A stretch of 64,000 nucleotides of DNA from DATFWC01 sp963777755 (GTDB lineage: Bacteria > Pseudomonadota > Alphaproteobacteria > Rhizobiales > Xanthobacteraceae): NCBI GenBank assembly GCA_963777755.1, contig CAVZSC010000013.1, positions 38,350 through 102,349 of the forward strand, read 5' to 3'. Below are positions 37,566 to 46,899 of the stretch, in pieces (positions within the stretch are counted from its first letter, which is position 1; each line of letters begins with the position of its first letter). A program made the position numbers and the translations under genes. Below the pieces are notes generated by a model that made no database searches, was not told the DNA's origin, and saw only the letters and a list, made by a program, of their open reading frames with translations.

Positions 37566-39636
37566 CTTGTCGCAGTTCTGCTCCGATTTCGCGCGCCTCG
37601 TCGATTGGCCTTATATCGAATGCCTCCAGTCCCAGAGCTTCGACCTCGCTCGCAACGATTTGCGCGCTTGCTTCGACGTCTTCTTGGGGCTGCCGCGAGA
37701 AAATGTTTCGCAACAAGCTGTCAGTCTTGAGGAGACGCGCAATGGCTTGCGGCAGCTTCACAACTGTCCGTTCCTTGCGAATCCGTGTCATGAAGTCGAT
37801 CAGCACGGAGTCACGTAAGCTGCGAGCCAATCGGCTTTCGACAGCTTCGCTGTCGGCGGGCGCGGCCGGACGATCGAGCGCAGCCTCGATGGGATGCTTT
37901 CCGGAAACCGGTGCCAGGGTGGTGAGAAGCAGCGTCTCCAGGACCTTGTGCACGTCGCGATAGAGGGCCGTCGGCATCTTGGTCACCAACTGCTCTCTCA
38001 GCCAGGACGGCATGCGCGCGAAGCGGAACCAGGGCAAGACCACGAGATCGAGCAGGGCCTCGCGGCGTCGTAGCGGCGCCGACGGTAATGCCTGCCCCAA
38101 ATGCACCGTCAGCTGCCAGTTGACCTCGGGATAGACGGCACAGGCCGAGAGCCAATCATATTCCGCAGGCGACATCCCCTGGCGAAGCGCCCGGTCGAGG
38201 TCGGCAAGCGCAGCGTCGTCCGGCATGCCGTCCTCAATCCAGCGCAAGGGTCGGTCATCCAGAAGGTCGGCAAGCTTTGCCATGGCGAAGGCGTGCGCGT
38301 TCTCACCGGGTTTCGGCGCTGCGGGACGCGGTGGGTCCTCCTTGGCCAGTTGCTCGGACATCGCCGCTATCGCGCCGCGATCGATCCTGACGATAGCGGT
38401 CTCCAGGCCCAGCTGCAGGGCCTCCTCTCGATAACCCCACAATTCGCGCGGCGTCGGCGTCAGGAGAATGCGGCGCTGAAAGCTCTTCACGAGCGCGGCC
38501 CACGGGTGAAGGCGCCCGGTGACCGGATCGAAGAATTGTTCGCCCGTCCCAATCATAACGAGGCGGTGCTCCGCATGCCGTCCGGTGGCTTCCTCGAATG
38601 TGATCGAAGGTAGGCCGACACCCGCCGATAACCAGCGGAAGTCGCCGTTGTAGTAATAGAGATCGACGTAGACGTGCATCTCGCGCAGGGCCGCGACGAG
38701 CAATTCTGCGTATCGCGCGGCCAAGTCATCGGCAGCCTTGCGATCGATCAGAACAAGGTATTCGGGCGCAACCCTCCGATATGTAAAGACCGGGGAGAAC
38801 AATCCGCCGTGGTCGAGGGTTGTCGAAAGGCTCGCGTCGACATCGAGCTCGCGCGACTGCACCAGCCGAGGCCGGCGCAGGTCCTGAACGCCTCGCGCGA
38901 AATTGCCGTCAAGGAACGGATTGTAGCTCAACGGCTTAATCAGCAGCTGTACGAGCTGCGGGCGATATTCGACGCGGCGACGGCTCACGTAGGCAGCAAA
39001 CGGACGGCTCGGAGCCGCGACCCACAATGCGGCGGCGATGAAGGCAAAGTAGACCAGCAGCAGGGTCGCCGGGCCGAACGTCGTCTGCATGGCCTCAATG
39101 ACGGCGGCCGGTCCCGCCAGCGTTGAGATCAGCCAATCCCGCAACAGCTGGAAAAACGGATTCGGCGAGGACGGTGTCGGTAGCGGTCGCGGGGTCGGCG
39201 CGATATCGCCGATCTTCAGCATGGGTGCGATCGCAAACAGCCCCGCAAGCACGAGGACGATGATCCCGGCACGCGCGGCGATCTGGCGCCGCAAGGCAGG
39301 CGCGCCCGCGGCGGCGCCGCCGAAGGAGTTGGCTGCCGACACGACCGCGACCAGCGGCTCGATTTCGATCGGGCTCGTGTCGCGGGACGGGCGGCGCCCC
39401 TCCCATGTGCCGAAATGATTGACGAATTGCCGCCGGAACTGAGCCTGTTGCTGCGCACTGCGGCACAATACAGCGCCCAGCATGTTGGAGAGCTGCTCAG
39501 AATTGTCCGGCATTGTGCCGGCCGCTTCGAGGCTCAACAGGAGATCGAGCACGCGCTGTTGCTCGGGAATGCCGATCGTAAATCCATTCAGCCGAAGAGC
39601 TGATAGAAAGGTCGGAAGCTCGGCCCTTCGCAGCAT
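37459..39636 (-). CDS. Membrane-anchored SAV_2336/CoxE-like protein with a degenerate vWA-like domain
   Basis: A 725-aa protein. Residues 1-75 (FLSALRLNGFTIGIPEQQRV...AQFRRQFVNHF) resemble the helical N-terminal module of CoxE/SAV_2336-type MoxR partners. Two membrane helices follow at about 123-140 and 188-208. Residues about 290-440 look like a vWA fold (EYLVLIDRKAADDL; VDLYYYNGDFRWL), but the metal-binding DxSxS reads IDRKA. A long helical C-terminal region follows. The gene starts 8 bp after a MoxR ATPase gene. By family precedent the ATPase remodels a vWA-type partner; here it may scaffold the TIR effector at the membrane. The function is inferred. Confidence 0.75.
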   Translation of the reverse strand: MLRRAELPTFLSALRLNGFTIGIPEQQRVLDLLLSLEAAGTMPDNSEQLSNMLGAVLCRSAQQQAQFRRQFVNHFGTWEGRRPSRDTSPIEIEPLVAVVSAANSFGGAAAGAPALRRQIAARAGIIVLVLAGLFAIAPMLKIGDIAPTPRPLPTPSSPNPFFQLLRDWLISTLAGPAAVIEAMQTTFGPATLLLVYFAFIAAALWVAAPSRPFAAYVSRRRVEYRPQLVQLLIKPLSYNPFLDGNFARGVQDLRRPRLVQSRELDVDASLSTTLDHGGLFSPVFTYRRVAPEYLVLIDRKAADDLAARYAELLVAALREMHVYVDLYYYNGDFRWLSAGVGLPSITFEEATGRHAEHRLVMIGTGEQFFDPVTGRLHPWAALVKSFQRRILLTPTPRELWGYREEALQLGLETAIVRIDRGAIAAMSEQLAKEDPPRPAAPKPGENAHAFAMAKLADLLDDRPLRWIEDGMPDDAALADLDRALRQGMSPAEYDWLSACAVYPEVNWQLTVHLGQALPSAPLRRREALLDLVVLPWFRFARMPSWLREQLVTKMPTALYRDVHKVLETLLLTTLAPVSGKHPIEAALDRPAAPADSEAVESRLARSLRDSVLIDFMTRIRKERTVVKLPQAIARLLKTDSLLRNIFSRQPQEDVEASAQIVASEVEALGLEAFDIRPIDEAREIGAELRQVAQTFDRTGARIEFEGRLLHLSTNGCKAGTAPGRR

Positions 39637-39644
39637 CGGCGTTC

Positions 39645-40634
39645 TTATTTGTAGATCCAGCGCCTGAAAGCTTCGCGCACGCGTTCCTGGTCCTCACCCA
39701 TCTTGGCGAGCGTCGCCAGCGTACGTGAGGCGGCACCGGCCTGGGGGGAGAGCGGCCTGTCAGGGTCGCATTCGAAGTCAAGCATGGCAGCAAGCCAGTT
39801 GAGCAGCTCCGCGGTGCCGGGTCGCTTGCGAAGCCCCAATTCGTCTTTGCGCAAATGCACGAAGAAGGAAATTGCATCGCGCAGCAGCGGTCCGCCACTG
39901 ACCAGTCGCTCTGGCAAGCGCGCCAGGATGATCCGCTCCAGCCGTTCGTCGTCGGGAAATGGTATGCTATAAAAGATGCAGCGGCGCAGGAAGGCGTCGG
40001 GCAGCACCTTTTCCGAATTGCTCGTCATTATCACGACCGGTCGGTAATCCGGATCCGCACGAACCTGTGCATCGCCCAGCTCCGGTATGCGAAAATCGAG
40101 CCGCTCGATCTCGTTGAGGATATCGTTGGGAAAGTCGCGCGGAGCCTTGTCAATCTCGTCGATCAGCACGACCGAGCGGCGACGGCCGTCATGCCTGAAA
40201 TCCGGCGGCAGCACCTCGCCAACCGCTTCGGGAGAGCTTGCGCGCACGATGGCGAGCCCGAGCGCGTTGAAGGTGAGAAAAAGTCTCGGGTCGGTGGAGG
40301 CGCCGGGCGTCTGGGCCGCGCGAAACCGTCCGATGTTATCAAACCCGTAAAACAGGTCGCGTGCAATCGTCGTCGATTTGGTCTCGAAGCTGAGCGGCGA
40401 ATCGAGCCCCAGCTGATAGGCGACGCTCGCTGCGAGCTGGCTTTTTCCCGTGCCGGGCTCGCCGGTCAGAAGCAAAGGCTGGCGCAGGATCAGCGCCACA
40501 TTGACGGCATCGACAAGACCTTCGTCCGGAAGGTAGCCAGCTGGGTCCGTCGCATTCGCAAGCATCGCGGGCGGCAGATCATGCGCTGCAGGCTTCGATA
40601 TCGGTGGAATGTCCCGGTAAAGGAACTCAGACAT
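39645..40634 (-). CDS. MoxR-family AAA+ ATPase
   Basis: A 329-aa single-domain AAA+ protein. Walker A GEPGTGKS (58-65), Walker B VVLIDEIDKA (155-164), sensor 1 asparagine in VIMTSNSEK, and arginine-finger region PDAFLRRC are intact. MoxR proteins are chaperone-like ATPases that act with vWA-domain partners. The start codon overlaps the TIR gene's stop (TGATG), and the vWA-like gene follows after 8 bp. The tight coupling indicates one complex. Confidence 0.92.
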   Translation of the reverse strand: MSEFLYRDIPPISKPAAHDLPPAMLANATDPAGYLPDEGLVDAVNVALILRQPLLLTGEPGTGKSQLAASVAYQLGLDSPLSFETKSTTIARDLFYGFDNIGRFRAAQTPGASTDPRLFLTFNALGLAIVRASSPEAVGEVLPPDFRHDGRRRSVVLIDEIDKAPRDFPNDILNEIERLDFRIPELGDAQVRADPDYRPVVIMTSNSEKVLPDAFLRRCIFYSIPFPDDERLERIILARLPERLVSGGPLLRDAISFFVHLRKDELGLRKRPGTAELLNWLAAMLDFECDPDRPLSPQAGAASRTLATLAKMGEDQERVREAFRRWIYK

Positions 40635-41938
40635 CAGCTTCCCCGCAGATTTGCTGTCACCGGCAACAGCTTGTTGAGGATCGGCAGCAGCTGCTCCATC
40701 GGAAGGGGATCACCCGTCGCAGACGCTCTACTGAACGCCTGCTTGACGCTCTGGATTGCGGCCTCCGGATCTTCCGGGTTGATCACGTCGCGCACCCAAT
40801 GCTCGACTTCGGCCAGCGAGATGTCCAGCAGCTCGGGGAGCAGGACGACTTCGACGCCGCCCCCTTTGAATTTCCGCACCAACGGCAGAATGTCCGAAAT
40901 CTCTGAATTCCTGCGGCGGGCAAACCAGCGGGCCAACAAGGACGGCCGAGACTGGCGGAACAGCATCGCAAGAAAAATAAGGAGGGGTTGCCCATTCTTG
41001 ATATCTGGCAGGCGGGACCAGAATTCCAGCACCTGCGCGATCAATTTGGGCTCGTCGGGCTGCCAGTACTCGCCGTGAATGATGCTCGTAAATACGACGG
41101 GTTGGCGATAATCGGCGATTCGATGAACCAGGGCATCCGGTTGCGCCGACGCGATCAGCCCAAGCGAAACCGCGACATCGATCCGATAGCTGGCGACACG
41201 ATCATCCCCCGGCTCGATGCCCCCGCCGATCTCCGGTTTCGGCCAGAATATCCGCTTCCATTCGAGCTGATCCGGCAGCTTCATGAGCGCGAGATGACGG
41301 GGAAGCGTGTAGCGGTGCAAGCGGTTGACAAATCCGTCAATGAATTGCGACGCGTCGCCGTGCAGCATGAAGACAAGCGGGCGATGTACGTTGTGCCTTA
41401 TATGATTTTCCAGCTCGAGAGCGATGCGGCGCTCCTGCTCGGCGCGGTCGACCAAGTAGGGCATCAGTGTCGTCCTCGCCGTAATTCCCGATCGCGACGC
41501 GTTCTGCTCAAGTCTGCCGTCGTCCCCATGCTCCGCAACCTTGACCCCCGTCCGGCGCAACGCCTCGAATACTCGATCCAGCCAAGCGGTCGCGTCGTCC
41601 TCCGCCACGACGTAATGGATGCCCTTGAGGTGGTAGGCGATGCTGTCCGGATAGGTCAGTTGCGTCTCGATCCAGAGCGGCAGGATGGTCTTGCTCTCCG
41701 AGGCGGCGAGATCGATTTCCTTGCGGACATTCTTGCTCTCAAGCGCGTGCCGGGACGTGACCAGGAGCAACACGGTGCAGCTCTTGATGCCACGCACGAT
41801 TTCGCTGCTCCATTCCGATCCGCCTGGAATCTTATAGCGGTCGATCCAGACATCGATCGAGCGCGTCTGCAGACGCTTGACAATGTCCAGCACTCGGTCG
41901 CGATCTTCACTGGCGTATGAAATGAATACTTCGGCCAT
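40634..41938 (-). CDS. TIR-domain protein with an inactive-STAND-like C-terminal module
   Basis: A 434-aa protein. Residues 1-125 are a TIR domain (VFISYASEDRDRV; IDVWIDRYKIPGG) with the catalytic glutamate at E74 in SKNVRKEIDLA, so NAD-cleaving activity is plausible. Residues about 158-420 contain a YLVDRAEQ motif and a P-loop-like strand VFMLHGDASQF that lacks the GK[ST] needed for nucleotide binding, fitting the iSTAND family described in predicted conflict systems. ATG 41938 lies 6 bp after a membrane-protein gene. It is the likely toxic effector, held or activated by the MoxR partners. This is inference from family knowledge. Confidence 0.85.
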   Translation of the reverse strand: MAEVFISYASEDRDRVLDIVKRLQTRSIDVWIDRYKIPGGSEWSSEIVRGIKSCTVLLLVTSRHALESKNVRKEIDLAASESKTILPLWIETQLTYPDSIAYHLKGIHYVVAEDDATAWLDRVFEALRRTGVKVAEHGDDGRLEQNASRSGITARTTLMPYLVDRAEQERRIALELENHIRHNVHRPLVFMLHGDASQFIDGFVNRLHRYTLPRHLALMKLPDQLEWKRIFWPKPEIGGGIEPGDDRVASYRIDVAVSLGLIASAQPDALVHRIADYRQPVVFTSIIHGEYWQPDEPKLIAQVLEFWSRLPDIKNGQPLLIFLAMLFRQSRPSLLARWFARRRNSEISDILPLVRKFKGGGVEVVLLPELLDISLAEVEHWVRDVINPEDPEAAIQSVKQAFSRASATGDPLPMEQLLPILNKLLPVTANLRGS

Positions 41939-41944
41939 GGCGCT

Positions 41945-42730
41945 TCATCGCGACTTTATGCCGAAAAACGAACGCATCATTTCGTTCGCCGTATTCTGAT
42001 CGCCGATGGCTACCGCTTTGAAGAACGGCACTTCTCCCAGCAGCCCGCCGAGGTTGACGACGGCAAGAACGCCGCTTAAGACACACGCGACGCGCGCCAG
42101 CACGCGCCAGCGCCACGGCCCCTCATAGTTCCTCGCACTCCGCCAGACTGAGACCACGAGAACAACCGAAAAAATCAAGCTAAAAGCCATCTTGAGCGCA
42201 ACGATGAAAAGTGCGCCCGTGAACTCGTAGAGCAGTTGCGAGATAAGCATCATGGTCCACAGGATCGATGTTCCGACCAGCATGATCCATACCCAATAGG
42301 TTTTTGCCAGCCCGATTTCGCCGCGCCAAATCCTTGCAAGCGGTATCGGCCAAGGAAAGTCGATCGTCTTCAAAGTAATCAGCGCGCCGGTGATCCCAGC
42401 GTATACCAAGACCATTCCCAAGGTAAATGCGAGCGAGATCGGTAACAGCACAAAAGCCAGTGCAAGGGGCACGATTGCGGCGCAGACGACAGCGAAGGAT
42501 CGCAGCCTTGTTCCAATCGAGACCCGCCGGTGCCATTGGGCAATCAGGGCACCGCCCGCGAGACCCACTGCAATGTAGCCCCCAGCCGCTAGGACCGGAG
42601 ACTCCGGCCCGGATATCAGATGGTCCGCGAATATGAATAATGCCGCAAAAGTCGTAGCGAATATTAGGACGACCAATACCAGCGAGAGAATGACGTGCCC
42701 GACCACGCTTGCAACACCAGCAATTCTCAT
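41945..42730 (-). CDS. Multi-pass membrane protein, first gene of the TIR/MoxR operon
   Basis: A 261-aa protein with about eight predicted helices (VILSLVLVVLIFATTFAALFIF; TLGMVLVYAGITGALITL; IMLVGTSILWTMMLISQLL). The only polar region is the C-terminal tail near AIGDQNTANEMMRSFFGI. ATG 42730 follows GAGGTAGCC; the frame reaches 42787 without homology character. I do not recognise the family. The 6-bp spacing to the TIR gene marks it as part of the system, perhaps a membrane sensor or pore. Its AT-rich patches look less GC-rich than the flanking genes. Confidence 0.75.
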   Translation of the reverse strand: MRIAGVASVVGHVILSLVLVVLIFATTFAALFIFADHLISGPESPVLAAGGYIAVGLAGGALIAQWHRRVSIGTRLRSFAVVCAAIVPLALAFVLLPISLAFTLGMVLVYAGITGALITLKTIDFPWPIPLARIWRGEIGLAKTYWVWIMLVGTSILWTMMLISQLLYEFTGALFIVALKMAFSLIFSVVLVVSVWRSARNYEGPWRWRVLARVACVLSGVLAVVNLGGLLGEVPFFKAVAIGDQNTANEMMRSFFGIKSR

Positions 42731-42744
42731 GGCTACCTCGAATA

Positions 42745-42788
42745 CGGGTGACCACCCGCACAGCAGAGTCGTGGTTGTTTCAACCACG
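42745..42788. promoter_or_regulatory. Two palindromes upstream of the TIR/MoxR operon
   Basis: Two perfect inverted repeats lie 15-58 bp ahead of the first start codon: CGGGTG-AC-CACCCG at 42745-42758 and CGTGGTTG-TTT-CAACCACG at 42770-42788. They could be repressor operators or leader hairpins. No adjacent regulator gene is seen. Confidence 0.5.
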
Positions 42789-43115
42789 TGGTGTAGACTA
42801 ACAGCGCCGTGCGAACTTGAGAAGGTATTGCGTGAAATAATCGGCGCTCGCTTCAGCGCATCTCGACAGGGAGCGACTGATGATCATGTGCGAGGCGCGT
42901 TTTGCACGCCTTGCCAAATGGTTCGATGTGCTTTGGCCTTTTGCATGCCAGGGCGGGCGGATGAAAAAAAACGTGCCGCCCATATTTAGCGGCTATGGAT
43001 TTCAACAAATCGGCCAGCAGACACAAGCAACCGACCGGCGGAATTCCAGGCGAAGTCTCGGGCCAGCCACGGCGCCACGCGGGCGGAGCTGAGCTATTGA
43101 TGTATCGACCCGCCC
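42789..43115. other. Gap between the conflict operon and the amine oxidase
   Basis: About 330 bp. I see no recognisable gene. A 70-codon plus-strand frame starting at 42880 has weak features and ends in low-complexity sequence. There is a run of eight A at about 42963-42971. Confidence 0.4.
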
Positions 43116-44735
43116 TCATCCCCGCCGCGTCGCCGTTGCGTTCTCCTGCCGGTCGATCGACTTCACCGCCTCCCAGGCGCTGATGATCGCGCCTTCCTGC
43201 CAGCCGCTCCACCAGGTGATCTGGTCGCCGGCCATGTGAAAGCGGCCCTGCGGCGTTGCCAGGACCTTGGCGTGCGCCTCGAAGGTCGAGTCGCCCTCGT
43301 TCGCCCAGGCGAAGCGCGCGAATTCCATCCGGTTCCAGCCGATGGCGATGCCGTGCTCGACCAGGCCGGCGTAGCCCGGGTGCAGCCTGTCGCCCTGTTC
43401 CCGGGCGGTATGCAGGCGTTGCTCGACCGTCATGGCGTTGAACCGCTGAGCGGCATCCCCGTACATGTAGGCGCCGGTCAGCACCCCCTTTCGGCCGAGA
43501 AAGCCGGACGACGGATACCAGATCTGCTCGATATCGTCGGTGGTCCAGGAAATACCGCCGTAGATCTGGTCCCTGGTTTCCCAGAAGCGGTCCGCCTGCC
43601 AGCCGACTTTGCCGGCCGCCTGGACCGGAAGCTTGTCGGCCGCGTAGCGATAGGGCGCAGGCAGATTGCTCGGCAGCTCCCGGAAGATCGGCATCGGGAT
43701 CGTGCACACGCAATAGTGCGCGGTCAGCGTCCGCTCGCTGCCCTGTTCGTCGTAGCGGACGCTCACCCAGTCGTTCGCCAGTTCGATGCCCGTCACCTTG
43801 GCGCCGTAGCGGATGAGGCTCGCGACGGTCCCGGCCGTGCGCGCGAGCGGCTGATTGGCGAAGGCCTTGACGAAATGGTCCATGCCGCCGACCGGCTCGA
43901 GCAGCGAGGCCTGCCAGGAATATTCGGTTTCGCGAAAGATGTAGTCGTTCCACACCCGGGAGCGCAGCAGTTCGTCGAGCGCGAGCGGACTCAACGGCTT
44001 GCCCCTCTGCTCCGCCAGCCCGGGCGGAATCTCGTATCCGGCGCGCCCCGACTTGTTGGCATAGGTGTACATGTCCCTGCGGCCGCTCTCGTCCCTGTTC
44101 AGATCGCCGAATTTCTCCAGCATGTCGCGCAGCGTCTGGAGATCATCGCCGGTGACCGGCAGGTCGATCCCTTCCTTGGTGGTGCATTTGGCGAGCAGCT
44201 CCGCCACGTGGCCTTGCAGGTCGTGGACGGCGCGGCGCACCTGCACCGTCCTGCCGTTGCCGACGTATCCGGAATGCACCAGGTTGGCGCGGCTGGCGAA
44301 GATGTAGGGCTGCAGCGCGACGCCGAACCGGCGGCAATAGTCGATCACGTGAACGTGGTGATGCGGGATGCGGCCGGGCCCGGCATTGAGCCACAGGCCC
44401 TCCTCGAAGCGGCACTCCTGCAACGGTCCATTGATCTCGGCGAAGGCATCGCCGCGCCGCAAGGTCAGGCTGCGACCGCCCAGCCGCCGCGAGGCTTCGA
44501 GGATGACGCAATCGTAGCCGGCGCGATCGAGTTCATAGGCGGCGCACAAGCCCGCCACGCCGGCACCCAGGATGGCGACGCTCTTGCCCGCTCCGGAATC
44601 CGCCGGAAGAGCGAGGCTGGCCGCGAGCGCCGGCGGGGGTTTGAGGAAATCCCACGCGGCCAAGGTCTCATACACCGCCCCCGCGCCTCCCAGGCGCGCC
44701 ATCGCGCCCAGCACGGATCGTCGCGTCACCGGCAT
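43116..44735 (-). CDS. FAD-dependent amine oxidase with Tat-like leader
   Basis: A 539-aa flavoenzyme. The N-terminus has TRRSVLGAMARLGG, a Tat-style leader, then the dinucleotide motif AILGAGVAGLCAAYELDRAGYDCVILEASRRLGGR and the C-terminal FAD segment FHMAGDQITWWSGWQEGAIISAWEAV. It probably oxidises an amine or amino acid and transfers electrons to O2 (LAAO/MAO superfamily). Start ATG 44735 follows GGGAGGGGACC. It is divergent from cysK with a 186-bp gap. The exact substrate is not clear. Confidence 0.88.
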   Translation of the reverse strand: MPVTRRSVLGAMARLGGAGAVYETLAAWDFLKPPPALAASLALPADSGAGKSVAILGAGVAGLCAAYELDRAGYDCVILEASRRLGGRSLTLRRGDAFAEINGPLQECRFEEGLWLNAGPGRIPHHHVHVIDYCRRFGVALQPYIFASRANLVHSGYVGNGRTVQVRRAVHDLQGHVAELLAKCTTKEGIDLPVTGDDLQTLRDMLEKFGDLNRDESGRRDMYTYANKSGRAGYEIPPGLAEQRGKPLSPLALDELLRSRVWNDYIFRETEYSWQASLLEPVGGMDHFVKAFANQPLARTAGTVASLIRYGAKVTGIELANDWVSVRYDEQGSERTLTAHYCVCTIPMPIFRELPSNLPAPYRYAADKLPVQAAGKVGWQADRFWETRDQIYGGISWTTDDIEQIWYPSSGFLGRKGVLTGAYMYGDAAQRFNAMTVEQRLHTAREQGDRLHPGYAGLVEHGIAIGWNRMEFARFAWANEGDSTFEAHAKVLATPQGRFHMAGDQITWWSGWQEGAIISAWEAVKSIDRQENATATRRG

Positions 44736-44921
44736 GGTCCCCTCCCGTCGCTCATCGTCTCCGCAGCTTATTCCTCGGAGCGAGACGGCGGCGCAAAAAT
44801 GTTCCATGCGGAACCGGTTCCGCCGACTCCTCTTCTACGGTGCCTGCAGGTCGGCCCACGCCTTGTCGGGTAGCGCATGGTCATCTAGGGTCCGCTCCCG
44901 CTGAACGCCGGGACCATCGCC

Positions 44922-45956
44922 ATGCAGATCCACGACGGCATCGTCGAAGCCATCGGCAATACGCCGCTGATCAAGCTCAAGCGCGCGTCGGAGCTGACCG
45001 GCTGCACCATCCTGGGCAAGGCCGAGTTCATGAACCCGGGCCAGTCGGTCAAGGACCGCGCCGGCCGACAGATGATCCTGGAGGCGGAGGCGCGCGGCGA
45101 GCTCAAGCCGGGGGGGCTGGTGGTCGAAGGCACCGCCGGCAACACCGGTATCGGCCTCGCGCTCGTCGCCAACGCCCGCGGCTACCGCACCATCATCGTC
45201 ATCCCGGAGACGCAGAGCCAGGAAAAGAAGGACATGCTGCGGCTGTGCGGCGCCGAGCTGGTGGAGGTGCCGGCGGTTCCCTACAGCAACCCCAACAACT
45301 ATCAGCACGTGGCGCGGCGGCTCGCCGAAGAGCTCAAGCGGAGCGAGCGCAACGGGGTGCTCTATGCGGACCAGTGGAACAACCTGGATAACCGCAAGGC
45401 ACACTACGCCTCGACCGGCCCGGAGATCTGGCGTGACACCGACGGGCGCGTCGACGGCTTCATCTGCGCAATCGGCACCGGCGGCACCGTCGCGGGCGTG
45501 TCCCAGTTCCTGCGCGAGAAGAGGCCCGACGTCGTCATCGGCGTCGCCGATCCGCGCGGCGCCGCCATGTACGACCTGTTCACGCGAGGCGAGGCCAAGG
45601 CCTCCGAAGGCGGCTCGATCACCGAAGGCATCGGGCTCGGGCGCGTGACGCCGATCATCGAGGACATCAAGATCGACAAGGCCTATCTGGTGCCCGACGA
45701 GGAGGCGGTGCCGATCATCTTCGACCTGCTCGAGCACGAAGGCCTGTGCATGGGCGGCTCGACCGGCATCAACGTCGCAGGCGCGATCCGCCTGGGCAAG
45801 GACATGGGCCCGAGCCACACCATCGTGACGATCCTCGCCGACTACGGCACGCGCTACCAGTCCAAGCTGTTCAATCCCGAGTTCCTGCGTCAGAAGGGCC
45901 TGCCCGTGCCGGCCTGGCTGGAACGGCGGTCGAAGATCACGGTTCCCTTCGTGTAG
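44922..45956 (+). CDS. cysK: Cysteine synthase A
   Basis: A 344-aa PLP enzyme making cysteine from O-acetylserine and sulfide. The PLP lysine K44 sits in GQSVKDRAG; the substrate loop GTAGNTGIG and phosphate loop GTGGTVAG are intact. It belongs to the long subtype found in alphaproteobacteria, with an extended C-terminus. ATG 44922. The alanyl-tRNA editing gene follows 9 bp later, so they are probably one transcript. Confidence 0.94.
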   Translation: MQIHDGIVEAIGNTPLIKLKRASELTGCTILGKAEFMNPGQSVKDRAGRQMILEAEARGELKPGGLVVEGTAGNTGIGLALVANARGYRTIIVIPETQSQEKKDMLRLCGAELVEVPAVPYSNPNNYQHVARRLAEELKRSERNGVLYADQWNNLDNRKAHYASTGPEIWRDTDGRVDGFICAIGTGGTVAGVSQFLREKRPDVVIGVADPRGAAMYDLFTRGEAKASEGGSITEGIGLGRVTPIIEDIKIDKAYLVPDEEAVPIIFDLLEHEGLCMGGSTGINVAGAIRLGKDMGPSHTIVTILADYGTRYQSKLFNPEFLRQKGLPVPAWLERRSKITVPFV

Positions 45957-45965
45957 AGGTCGCTG

Positions 45966-46685
45966 ATGGCCACCGACAGCCTGTTTCGCGACGATGCATA
46001 TCTGACCTCGTGCGATGCGACCGTGGCGGCGACAACGGAACAGGGCGGCATCGTGCTCGACCGCACCGTCTTCTACGCCAATTCGGGCGGACAGCCGGGC
46101 GACCGCGGCCTGCTGGTCGCGTCCGACGGAAGCGAGATCCCGCTGGCCAACGCGATCTATACCGACGCGCTCAAGACCGAGATCGCGCACATCCCGGCGG
46201 ACGGCGCGGTGGTTGCGCTCGCGCCCGGCGCGACCGTCACCGCAAGGATCGATTGGGACATCCGCTATCGCCGCATGCGCATGCACACGGCACTGCACCT
46301 GTTGTCCGCCGTGCTACCCTATCCGGTGACCGGCGGCTCGATCGGCGAGACCGAGAGCCGGCTCGATTTCGACATTCCCGAGGCAGGGCTCGACAAGGAC
46401 GAGATCACCGCCAAGCTCAACGACATGATCGCGTCCGACTCCGAGGTGCGCTATCGCTGGATCACCGACGACGAGCTCGCCGCCAATCCGGGCCTGGTCA
46501 AGACCATGTCGGTGAAGCCGCCCATGGGCACCGGCCGGGTGCGGCTCGTGGAGATCGTCGGCCTCGACCTGCAGCCGTGCGGCGGAACCCACGTGCGGCG
46601 CACGGCCGAGATCGGCGCAGTGCGCGTGACGCAGATCGAAAAGAAGGGCAAGCTCAATCGGCGCGTCCGGCTCGCGCTCGCATGA
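45966..46685 (+). CDS. Alanyl-tRNA editing protein (AlaX)
   Basis: A 239-aa trans-editing enzyme that hydrolyses mischarged Ser- or Gly-tRNA(Ala). The zinc ligands are visible in MHTALHLL (HxxxH) and CGGTHV (C...H). The fold begins at FYANSGGQPGDRG, as in AlaRS editing domains. It starts 9 bp after cysK. The pairing is sensible because both deal with serine-derived metabolism, but that link is inference. Confidence 0.93.
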   Translation: MATDSLFRDDAYLTSCDATVAATTEQGGIVLDRTVFYANSGGQPGDRGLLVASDGSEIPLANAIYTDALKTEIAHIPADGAVVALAPGATVTARIDWDIRYRRMRMHTALHLLSAVLPYPVTGGSIGETESRLDFDIPEAGLDKDEITAKLNDMIASDSEVRYRWITDDELAANPGLVKTMSVKPPMGTGRVRLVEIVGLDLQPCGGTHVRRTAEIGAVRVTQIEKKGKLNRRVRLALA

Positions 46686-46899
46686 TCGCACGAGGCCGCG
46701 CGATGCGGCTTGGACGATCGGCGCCGTGACGGTTGAAAAGCCGGGTCCAAGGCACTATATGAGCGCCGTTCGATATTTTTGCTTTGCTTGATGTGTGCCC
46801 ACCTGGGCCCCTCTCCAAGACAAGCCGGAAGTCGGATAACAGGGTGTTCGATGGTCGTGCGCCCTGCAAAGGCTCATCTGCTTCATCAGGGGACGAGAA

